Source: Marinomonas colpomeniae (GTDB lineage: Bacteria; Pseudomonadota; Gammaproteobacteria; Pseudomonadales; Marinomonadaceae). Taken from it: DNA of 64,000 bases. Position 1 is the stretch's first letter, and every line of letters begins with the position of its first letter. Location of the stretch: positions 522,647 through 586,646 of the forward strand of contig NZ_JACYFC010000003.1 of the NCBI RefSeq assembly GCF_014803385.1. The letters are read 5' to 3'. The position numbers and the translations under genes are program-made. Under the pieces are notes generated by a model, which searched no databases, was not told where the DNA came from, and saw nothing but the letters and a program-made list of their open reading frames with translations. Shown one piece after another: positions 57,163 through 64,000 of this stretch.

Positions 57163-57202
57163 AAAAGGTCAGGCACCTAGATATGGTACCTGACCTTTTT
57201 TA
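57163..57202 (-). terminator. Rho-independent terminator after proS
   Basis: AAAAAAGGTCAGGTACC-ATATCTA-GGTGCCTGACCTTTT on the minus strand; 13 pairs with one wobble; A/T tracts on both sides. Confidence 0.92.
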
Positions 57203-58924
57203 TTACTGACTTAAAATGAAATTACTAACGTCTGCTATCGCGATGTCTTGGTTTTCGCCTTGAGTCCGGTTTTTATATTCTAGTGTACCGTTTGCTAATC
57301 CTTTATCGCCAACCACAAGGCGGTGAGGAATACCTAGTAGTTCACAATCTGCAAACTTAACGCCTGGGCGCTCCTTACGGTCGTCCAAAAGAACGTCTAA
57401 ACCTTTCGCTTTGAATTCTGAATATAATCGATCGCATTCGTTACGAACTGCTTCGGACTTGTCATAGTTCATTGCGACGATGGCAAGGTCAAATGGGGCG
57501 ATGCTTTCAGGCCATAAAATACCTTTCTCATCAAAATTTTGCTCGATCGCAGCGGCAACAATACGTGATACGCCAATACCGTAACAGCCCATGTGCATTA
57601 CTTTCGCTTTACCGTTTTCATCTAAGACTGTCGCTTTTAGTGCTTCTGCATACTGTTGACCTAATTGGAAAATATGGCCTACTTCTATACCTCGTTTGAT
57701 AACGATAGTGCCTTTTCCATCTGGAGATGGATCGCCTTCAACAACGTTGCGTAAATCAGCAATTTCAAATTCTGGGCAATCTCTTTCCCAGTTTAAACCG
57801 GTGAGGTGGTAGTCATCTTTGTTTGCGCCAGCGCAGAAATCAGACATAACTGCCGCTGAGCGATCTGCAATGATTCTAATGCCTTTTTCCTTTAAGCCTT
57901 TTGGCCCGATAGAGCCTGGTGCGCAGCCGATTGCATTAACAATGTCAGCTTCGTCAGCGAATTCAAAAGGAGAGAGAACGCCGTTCAGCTTTTCTACTTT
58001 TAGCTCGTTGATGTTGTGATCACCACGAAGAACAAGTGCAATAATTGTGTTTTCTTCATTTTTGTCTAAACCTTTGATAAGCATGGTTTTAACTGTGCTA
58101 GTCACATCTAGTTTTAAAAACTCAGCAACGTTTTGAATGGTTTTGCAATCAGGCGTGAATACTTCTGCTAATTCTTGTATCGGCGAGTCTGCTTTTTCTT
58201 TAAGGCAAACGGCTTCGGCAAGTTCAATATTGGCTGCAAAATCCGATGAATCGCTGAATGCAATATCATCTTCACCTGAAGAGGCTAGTACGTGGAACTC
58301 ATGAGAGAAAGCGCCACCAATACTGCCGGTATCTGCACGTACTGGACGGTAATCTAATCCAATTCGATCAAATACATTGCAATATGCTTGGTGCATTACG
58401 TCATAGGTTTCTTGTAATGACTCTTCGTTTATATGAAAGGAGTAAGCGTCTTTCATGCAAAATTCACGAGAACGCATTACGCCGAAACGAGGGCGAACTT
58501 CATCTCGGAATTTAGTTTGGATTTGAAAGAAATTCATTGGCAGCTGTTTGTAGCTTGTTAATTCGTTACGAGCAAGATCTGTAATAACTTCTTCGTGAGT
58601 TGGTCCAAGGCAGTATTCACGACCATGGCGATCTTTTAGGCGAAGAAGTTCTGCGCCATACTTCTGCCAGCGTCCTGTTTCTTGCCATAATTCAGCTGGT
58701 TGCACGCCGGGCATCATCACTTCAAGAGAGCCTGCTTTTTCCATTTCGTCTCGAACAATACTCTCAACTTTGCGGAAAACCTTTAAGCCAGTTGGAAGCC
58801 AAGTATATAAGCCTTTTGAAATTTGACGAATCATACCTGCGCGAACCATTAACTGATGGCTTGTTACAACAGCGTCAGTAGGGGCGTCACGTAGGGTAGA
58901 GAATAAATAGTTGCTTGCGCGCAT
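57203..58924 (-). CDS. proS: Prolyl-tRNA synthetase
   Basis: 573 aa, bacterial type with an editing (INS) domain. Class II motifs: [24 protein letters not shown] (1), [26 protein letters not shown] (2) and [20 protein letters not shown] (3). The INS domain covers about 235-390 ([28 protein letters not shown]). An anticodon domain ends the protein. Start [18 protein letters not shown] is the usual one. Confidence 0.97.
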   Translation of the reverse strand: MRASNYLFSTLRDAPTDAVVTSHQLMVRAGMIRQISKGLYTWLPTGLKVFRKVESIVRDEMEKAGSLEVMMPGVQPAELWQETGRWQKYGAELLRLKDRHGREYCLGPTHEEVITDLARNELTSYKQLPMNFFQIQTKFRDEVRPRFGVMRSREFCMKDAYSFHINEESLQETYDVMHQAYCNVFDRIGLDYRPVRADTGSIGGAFSHEFHVLASSGEDDIAFSDSSDFAANIELAEAVCLKEKADSPIQELAEVFTPDCKTIQNVAEFLKLDVTSTVKTMLIKGLDKNEENTIIALVLRGDHNINELKVEKLNGVLSPFEFADEADIVNAIGCAPGSIGPKGLKEKGIRIIADRSAAVMSDFCAGANKDDYHLTGLNWERDCPEFEIADLRNVVEGDPSPDGKGTIVIKRGIEVGHIFQLGQQYAEALKATVLDENGKAKVMHMGCYGIGVSRIVAAAIEQNFDEKGILWPESIAPFDLAIVAMNYDKSEAVRNECDRLYSEFKAKGLDVLLDDRKERPGVKFADCELLGIPHRLVVGDKGLANGTLEYKNRTQGENQDIAIADVSNFILSQ

Positions 58925-58954
58925 GATAATTAGGTCTATTTTAGAGTTAGGGTA

Positions 58955-59824
58955 TTAACCAGCAAATTTTGGTTCTTGCTGGCCTTTTGTATTTACGGTT
59001 AGTGCAAATATACCACCGGCTTGAGGGAATGCTTTCAATTCCTCTTCTGTTTGTGCTGCTCGGCATGTACTTACAAAAAGCGTATTCATTTCTGGTCCAC
59101 CAAACGCCACCATCGTTGGGTAGGTTGCAGGAACTGGATACTCTTCTAGAATAACACCAGAAGGATTTAATTTCACAACGCGTTGACCTTGATATAAAGC
59201 TGTCCAATAGTTCCCTTCTAAATCTACAGCGGCACCATCTGGTCGTCCATTGCCATGAGGAAATTTATGGAAAATACGTTTATTTGATGCTGTACCAGTC
59301 TCAAGGTCATAATCAAATTGGTAAATTACATGATTTGGCGTGTCTGAATAATACATTGTTGTATTGTCAGGTGAAAAAGCTAAGCCGTTTGACGTCCATG
59401 CGGCTTGATCAATTAGCTTTTCTTTGTTTTTACTAAACTGATGCAAGGCGCCGTTAAAGGCATCTTTAGGAGAATACATTGTGCCTGCTAAAAAGCGACC
59501 TTTGGCATCGCAGCGGCCATCATTAAATCGGGTTGTTTTTTGGTCGTACGTGGCAAGCCAATATGGCTGTAGAGGTGCGTTTAAATCTGTAAATGTATAA
59601 ACGCCAGATCGAAAAGCCGCAATGAAGCCTCCTTTTTTAGCTAAAGAAAAGCAGCCTATTTCTTCATCGAAAGTGCGAGTTTCTACTTTCTTTGATTGAG
59701 TGTTGTAGGCATGTAGCTGAAAAGAGTCAATATCAACAAAGTACAGGGTTTGAGTGTCTTCGTCCCAGCGTGGGCATTCGGCTAGTTTTGCTTGTGCATC
59801 TAAGACGCATTGCATAGTAGTCAT
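58955..59824 (-). CDS. SMP-30/gluconolactonase family protein
   Basis: 289 aa six-bladed propeller. LAECPRWDEDTQTLYFVDI holds the metal Glu, RFNDGRCDAKGRFLAGTM the substrate-loop Asn/Asp, TSNGLAFSPDNTTMYYSDT the metal Asn, and GRPDGAAVDLEGNYWTAL the metal Asp. Probably hydrolyses a sugar lactone; the actual lactone is not known. Lies 30 bp after the 5' end of proS on the same strand, so it may be read together with it. Confidence 0.9.
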   Translation of the reverse strand: MTTMQCVLDAQAKLAECPRWDEDTQTLYFVDIDSFQLHAYNTQSKKVETRTFDEEIGCFSLAKKGGFIAAFRSGVYTFTDLNAPLQPYWLATYDQKTTRFNDGRCDAKGRFLAGTMYSPKDAFNGALHQFSKNKEKLIDQAAWTSNGLAFSPDNTTMYYSDTPNHVIYQFDYDLETGTASNKRIFHKFPHGNGRPDGAAVDLEGNYWTALYQGQRVVKLNPSGVILEEYPVPATYPTMVAFGGPEMNTLFVSTCRAAQTEEELKAFPQAGGIFALTVNTKGQQEPKFAG

Positions 59825-60394
59825 ACGAGCTCCATGTTCTCTGAGTGATTATAAATATAGGGATGCTATAGTGCTTATTAAAGCCTTTTTTGTAAATAGG
59901 AATATAAAAGATGTTTGAGTTAAACTCAGCAGTTTTTAGAGTGTGATTATATTCTTGTTATGTATCTTTCTTCGTATCAGCTTCGATTTATAAATCGATG
60001 TCACAAAGAAATGATGTTACTTCAATTTATCAACTTGTAGATAAGAGTTGTCAGTAATTTATGTTGAGAAATTGTTTGTTATTAAGCATTTTCCATGACG
60101 TTTTTTTTGAGGTTGACCCAAATGTTGCCGCTTTGGGCAAGCTGATGCCGCAATTGTATCTGGATAATACTGTTCGCTATGAATTAAATATTTGCTGGCT
60201 AGAGCCTATTGTAGAGGGCGTTGCAGTCTGTTCTCTATGAGAAAAGAAAAGTTGGCTAAGATCTTGCAGAAGATTTAATTATTATTAAAAGGCGTTTTGA
60301 AAATACCCTGCGATGGGTTAGAACTTTATTGTTGAAAACTCTAAATTTATATTCTTTTTAGAATGAATTTTAGCCAACTTGGAAAGCATATTTT
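59825..60394 (+). other. 570-bp gap before the DUF2786-like gene
   Basis: Contains an open frame of 59 codons at 60061-60240 (described separately). The remainder is AT-rich and shows no terminator, repeat or RNA gene. Confidence 0.5.
60061..60240 (+). CDS. Possible small protein of 59 aa
   Basis: ATG-initiated frame; the product starts MLRNCLLLSIFHDVFFEVDP and ends EPIVEGVAVCSL. No Shine-Dalgarno sequence or recognised domain; not strongly coding in composition. It may be a decayed gene or chance. Included as a candidate only. Confidence 0.2.
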   Translation: MLRNCLLLSIFHDVFFEVDPNVAALGKLMPQLYLDNTVRYELNICWLEPIVEGVAVCSL

Positions 60395-62008
60395 ATGAGC
60401 ATGCGCAGAAGAAAGAAGGCCATACAAAAGGTTGTTAAGTTATTAAATTTGGCAACCTCTACTAATTCGAGTGAATCGGCTATGGCTTTGCGCCATGCAG
60501 AATCGCTAATTAGGCAATATGAGTTGGCTCAAAGGGAGTTGCCGGTTCTGCAATTGTGTGATCCTTCCATGCTTTACCGTGTTAGTTGGGGTGGTGCTGC
60601 ACCGCGATATTTAAAAGATACGATTATAAAGACTTCTTCAAAAGATTCTGTTTATCAGCGTCGCTTTAGTGAAAAAAATAATGATCCAAGTCGAGCTTAT
60701 GAGTCTGCGCCTACTATTCTCGATGATATGGATTTAGATGGTTTTTGTGATGCCCACCTTTCAACTTCTGAAGATTGTCAAGTTCAGAGTGAAGAAAATA
60801 TAGTGGAATCGGATTTGAATGTTGACTTTGTTGGTGAAGAAGAAATGACTGTAGAAAGTGTATCTGATGCGGATGATATAGATGGTTTTTTGCAGGAAGC
60901 TTCTGTTAATTACACAACATCAAATGATAATGTAATTGACGCCGCTAAAGCTTTTCGTCCAGATAATCATGAGTTTACCGAAACATTAAAAACGCAATAT
61001 GCAACAAGTGATCCTGCTGTTCCTTTTGTTGAGGATAAGTATTGGTCGAATGTCTATGAAAAACTTGCAGATTTTGACGAGGTTGAGGTTCAGTCAAGTA
61101 TTGAATCATTAAGTACTCAGTTGTCTTTGGCTCAAGAAAATCTACAAATCAAAAAACAAAAGCGTTATGAGCATGAGCAGGGTGAAATTCAAGAGCGTTC
61201 TGAGCGTGCGAGAATTGAACAGAGTTTTGAGGAGGCTATTGAAAGGGCTTTTCAGGCTAGGGCGAAGTCCTATGAAGACTGGGAAAGTGCTTGTACTAAT
61301 ATTCGAATGTCTTGCTTGAGAGATGAACAGGAGGCAGTTCAAAGTCATGATTCAATTACCAGTACATTGAGTAAGGCAAAAGAGTCATTTGAGCAGCACT
61401 TACAGAGAAAAGAAGATTATCGAGCCGCAAAAATTATGCACGAGCTCCGTCGGCAATTGGCTTTGGCTGTTTCTGTCGGAGAGGAGGCGTCTTATGAAAC
61501 AGTAGTTAATATGATGGAAGAGAATGGTCTTTCTTTAAAAGATCTGGAATTTTCGGATATTAAAAACAAAAGTTTGTTTATTCGTTTGCTAGAGCGTGAG
61601 TCAGCTTTAATTGAAGATGTTCATCAAAGAGAAGAGCATACAGAAGAAATGCTGGATAAATTTTTGACATTCAGCCTTTCAAAGAAAGAGGCAAGATCTT
61701 CAGAAAATCCTATACAGCATATTCAACGACTGCTTCTTGCTGCAAGTGAGGGTGGTCAGTTTGAAACTCAAAAAAATCTCGAGCAGGTGATCTATTTGAT
61801 GGATTCGAATGGTGTTGGTGTTAGAGATATTGGTTATGGATTTATTAAAAAATACTCTGTGTTTATTCGTTTGATTAATTGGGAGGCTGAGCGTATTTCT
61901 TCCTTATCTGAGCGTGAGAAATTTACAGCTCAAATCTTAGAGGAGTATATACAGCATTCGGTGCAGAAGCCGGAAGCAGAAGGTCGAGGTCAAAAAAACA
62001 GCGGCTAA
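60395..62008 (+). CDS. Uncharacterised protein with three DUF2786-like modules
   Basis: 537 aa, no signal peptide or TM helix. N-terminus 8-48 (AIQKVVKLLNLATSTNSSESAMALRHAESLIRQYE) fits DUF2786. An acidic, low-complexity part follows (about 100-210), then a charged coiled coil (about 225-345). Two further related modules lie at about 350-430 and 441-520: LRRQLALAVSVGEEASYETVVNMMEENGLSLKDL and IQRLLLAASEGGQFETQKNLEQVIYLMDSNGVGVRDI, each followed by a matching FIRL...E......REE/REK segment. No function known; an intracellular protein-binding or nucleic-acid role is speculative. Confidence 0.7.
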   Translation: MSMRRRKKAIQKVVKLLNLATSTNSSESAMALRHAESLIRQYELAQRELPVLQLCDPSMLYRVSWGGAAPRYLKDTIIKTSSKDSVYQRRFSEKNNDPSRAYESAPTILDDMDLDGFCDAHLSTSEDCQVQSEENIVESDLNVDFVGEEEMTVESVSDADDIDGFLQEASVNYTTSNDNVIDAAKAFRPDNHEFTETLKTQYATSDPAVPFVEDKYWSNVYEKLADFDEVEVQSSIESLSTQLSLAQENLQIKKQKRYEHEQGEIQERSERARIEQSFEEAIERAFQARAKSYEDWESACTNIRMSCLRDEQEAVQSHDSITSTLSKAKESFEQHLQRKEDYRAAKIMHELRRQLALAVSVGEEASYETVVNMMEENGLSLKDLEFSDIKNKSLFIRLLERESALIEDVHQREEHTEEMLDKFLTFSLSKKEARSSENPIQHIQRLLLAASEGGQFETQKNLEQVIYLMDSNGVGVRDIGYGFIKKYSVFIRLINWEAERISSLSEREKFTAQILEEYIQHSVQKPEAEGRGQKNSG

Positions 62009-62044
62009 TTGCAAATGAGTATTGTTTCACTGTATTGTTTTTAA

Positions 62045-62083
62045 ATATACTCCTCATTCACACTGCTGATGAGGGGTATATTT
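62045..62083 (+). terminator. Probable terminator after the DUF2786-like gene
   Basis: ATATACTCCTCAT pairs with ATGAGGGGTATAT (one G-T wobble) around an 11-nt loop; only three T follow, so termination may be weak. Confidence 0.55.
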
Positions 62084-62174
62084 GCTTAAAAGCCCCCTTA
62101 ACGCTTCCTTTGCATGTCTGCATCTTTTACCATTTCGTTTTCGATTTAATCGTAATCCTCAGCAGGAGAGAAGC

Positions 62175-63692
62175 ATGAGCATTATTAAAGAAGATGATTT
62201 GATTGATAGCGTGGCAGATGCGCTGCAGTTCATTTCTTACTACCATCCTTTAGATTTTGTTAACGCCGTACATGAAGCCTATGAAAGAGAAGAGAGTCAG
62301 GCGGCTAAAGATGCCATGGCTCAAATTCTAATTAACTCTCGTATGTGTGCGGAAGGTAAGCGTCCTATTTGCCAAGATACAGGTATAGTAACTGTGTTTG
62401 TTAAAATTGGGATGAATGTGCAATGGGAGGGCGATAAAAGTGTCGCTGACATGATCAATGAAGGTGTTCGTCGCGCTTATTTAAATCCAGATAATGTATT
62501 GCGTGCCTCTATTCTTGCTGATCCCGCTGGTGCCCGTAAAAATACTAAAGATAACACCCCTGCTGTTATTCATATGGAAGTTGTTCCTGGTGATACTGTT
62601 GAAATTCATGTTGCTGCAAAAGGTGGTGGTTCGGAGAATAAATCTAAACTAGCAATGTTAAACCCATCGGATGATATTGTTGAGTGGGTTAAGAAAACAG
62701 TTCCAACAATGGGGGCTGGTTGGTGTCCGCCAGGTATGCTTGGTATAGGTATCGGCGGAACTGCAGAAAAAGCCATGGTGATGGCAAAAGAGTCCTTAAT
62801 GGAGCCAATTGATATTCATGAGTTAAAAGCGCGTGGCGCTAAAACTAGAGTAGAAGAGCTTCGCTTAGCAATTTTTGATGAAGTTAATAATTTGGGTATT
62901 GGTGCTCAGGGTTTAGGTGGGTTAACGACTGTGCTTGATGTCAAAATCATGGACTACCCAACTCACGCCGCATCTCTTCCTGTTGCTATGATTCCTAATT
63001 GTGCTGCAACACGCCATGCACACTTTGTGTTGGATGGTTCTGGTCCTGCAGATTTGGTACCGCCTTCGCTTGATGATTGGCCGAAAATTACTTGGGAAGT
63101 TGGTGAAAACGTTCGACGAGTTAATTTGAATGAAATTACACCTGAACAAGTGAAAGAATGGCAGCCAGGTGAGACGGTTTTGCTAAGTGGCAAAATGCTG
63201 ACTGGCCGTGATGCGGCCCATAAAAAAATGGTTGAAATGTTAGCGAACGGTGAAGAGTTGCCGGTTGATCTTAAAGGACGTTTTATTTATTACGTCGGGC
63301 CAGTTGATCCGGTAAGGGATGAAGCTGTTGGTCCTGCAGGGCCAACTACAGCGACACGGATGGATAAATTCACTCGTACCATTCTTGATAAAACGGGCTT
63401 ACTTGGAATGATAGGTAAGTCTGAGCGTGGACCAATTGCCATTGCCGCTATTAAAGAGTTTGGCGCGGTTTACTTGATGGCAGTAGGTGGCGCGGCATAC
63501 CTCGTTTCTAAAGCCATTAAGAAAGCCGATGTTATTGCGTTTCCTGAGCTTGGAATGGAGGCTATCTATGAATTTGATGTAGTAGATATGCCAGTAACTG
63601 TTGCTGTTGATTCGGCGGGTACTTCTGTTCATATTACAGGGCCTGCAGAATGGAAAGCTCGAATTGAAGAGCAAGCGTTAGAGATTAAATAA
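62175..63692 (+). CDS. fumA: Class I (iron-sulfur) fumarate hydratase
   Basis: 505 aa from ATG 62175 with AGGAGAG upstream; upstream in-frame codons are not needed. N-terminal alpha domain with GKRPICQDTGIVTVFVKIG (cluster Cys), IGGTAEKAMVMAKESL, and PNCAATRHAHFVLDGSGP (cluster Cys); C-terminal beta domain with GKMLTGRDAAHKKMVEML and YYVGPVDP. Converts fumarate to malate in the TCA cycle with an oxygen-sensitive 4Fe-4S cluster. Single gene with its own terminator. Confidence 0.94.
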   Translation: MSIIKEDDLIDSVADALQFISYYHPLDFVNAVHEAYEREESQAAKDAMAQILINSRMCAEGKRPICQDTGIVTVFVKIGMNVQWEGDKSVADMINEGVRRAYLNPDNVLRASILADPAGARKNTKDNTPAVIHMEVVPGDTVEIHVAAKGGGSENKSKLAMLNPSDDIVEWVKKTVPTMGAGWCPPGMLGIGIGGTAEKAMVMAKESLMEPIDIHELKARGAKTRVEELRLAIFDEVNNLGIGAQGLGGLTTVLDVKIMDYPTHAASLPVAMIPNCAATRHAHFVLDGSGPADLVPPSLDDWPKITWEVGENVRRVNLNEITPEQVKEWQPGETVLLSGKMLTGRDAAHKKMVEMLANGEELPVDLKGRFIYYVGPVDPVRDEAVGPAGPTTATRMDKFTRTILDKTGLLGMIGKSERGPIAIAAIKEFGAVYLMAVGGAAYLVSKAIKKADVIAFPELGMEAIYEFDVVDMPVTVAVDSAGTSVHITGPAEWKARIEEQALEIK

Positions 63693-63723
63693 ATATTATT
63701 ATTTGTGGATCTTGTTAGGTAAT

Positions 63724-63757
63724 AAAGGCTGTCATTTTATATGATGGCCTTTTTTGT
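63724..63757 (+). terminator. Rho-independent terminator after fumA
   Basis: AAGGCTGTCAT pairs with ATGATGGCCTT through two wobbles around TTTAT, then TTTTTG. Confidence 0.85.
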
Positions 63758-63778
63758 TTTATTACATTGAAGATAGTG

Positions 63779-63806
63779 TTGCATCATAAAAAATAATCTG
63801 TATTAT
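63779..63806 (+). promoter_or_regulatory. Ribosomal RNA operon promoter
   Basis: TTGCAT (-35, 63779-63784), 16-bp spacer, TATTAT (-10, 63801-63806), followed by a GC-rich discriminator (ACGCTCCTCGG) typical of stringently controlled rrn promoters. AT-rich DNA precedes it, as in an UP element. Same build as the tRNA-Leu promoter in this window. Confidence 0.8.
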
Positions 63807-63811
63807 ACGCT

Positions 63812-64000
63812 CCTCGGTCAGGCAATTGCCCTGAACGCGCTCTTTAAGAATTTAAACAGATAATTTGTGTGGACGTTCGCTGGAGACTTCAGAAGATCTA
63901 CATTGGCTGGCTTAGGTTGGTTAGTGAGAGATCAAAAAAATTGAAGTCTTACGAAACGTCTACATATTAATTCGCTTTATGTTGGTTTGTTTCCTCCCAA
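63812..64000 (+). promoter_or_regulatory. rRNA operon leader with hairpin and boxA (partial)
   Basis: TCAGG-CAATTGC-CCTGA forms a short hairpin (boxB-like, 63817-63833) and GCGCTCTTTAAGAATTT (63837-63853) fits the boxA antitermination element (TGCTCTTTAACA). The downstream sequence resembles the spacer before a 16S gene, including a probable RNase III stem arm; the 16S gene itself is not reached. Confidence 0.8.

Overview
This looks like a chromosomal segment of a marine gammaproteobacterium, most likely an Oceanospirillales member close to Marinomonas. That placement is inferred from gene content and protein resemblance; no search was run. Base composition is moderately AT-rich. Most of the window is ordinary vertically inherited backbone, interrupted by one clear accessory island and two small regulated metabolic clusters.

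Layout. 1-15.4 kb is housekeeping: the tail of an HD-GYP response regulator, ychJ, sbcB, an AI-2E family permease, deaD, pyrC, tRNA-Leu(UAG), a DUF599/O-methyltransferase pair, htpG, a periplasmic ATP-dependent DNA ligase (LigE), an HlyU/BigR-like ArsR regulator, xthA and gorA. 15.4-18.6 kb is the accessory island: a GIY-YIG (Eco29kI-type) restriction endonuclease and a C5 cytosine methyltransferase, followed by an attC recombination site, a 75-codon cassette ORF and a second attC site. No integron integrase is visible, so this reads as a CALIN (attC cluster lacking an integrase) that carries a type II restriction-modification system as a gene cassette. 18.9-21.3 kb is a PhnD-like binding protein paired with a membrane histidine kinase, without a response regulator. 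21.6-24.2 kb holds pepD and a TauD/SyrP-like dioxygenase.

24.3-30.9 kb is a catabolic locus: a Gfo/Idh/MocA dehydrogenase and a GntR/HutC regulator on the minus strand, and an aldo/keto reductase and a complete TRAP transporter (DctQ, DctM, DctP) on the plus strand. The divergent control region has several palindromes, and a 15-bp tandem repeat of eight units lies immediately 3' of the regulator. 31-34.8 kb holds a DUF861 cupin, a TetR regulator with an upstream CmcJ/AsaB-like oxygenase, a VOC/glyoxalase protein and a ChrR-like cupin. The oxygenase and VOC promoters carry nearly identical operator-like motifs (CTACC-N4-GGTAG).

34.9-64 kb is again backbone: an unusual 2Fe-2S protein, sbcD-sbcC, minC-minD-minE, a di-heme cytochrome c peroxidase, a Tas-like aldo/keto reductase, the second-type elongation factor G (fusA2), a CPA2 antiporter, a YgiM-like SH3 protein, cysI-DUF934, nfuA, a DAHP synthase, TauE/SafE, cysB, wrbA-arsC, proS, an SMP-30 protein, a protein with three DUF2786-like modules, and an iron-sulfur fumarase. 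The right edge enters a ribosomal RNA operon: a strong promoter, a hairpin and a boxA-like antitermination element are visible, and 16S would begin just beyond the window.

Sulfur assimilation genes (cysI, DUF934, cysB, TauE/SafE, with nfuA nearby) cluster loosely around 50-56 kb. Redox and electrophile defence genes (gorA, VOC, TetR, CCP, wrbA, aldo/keto reductases) are scattered throughout.
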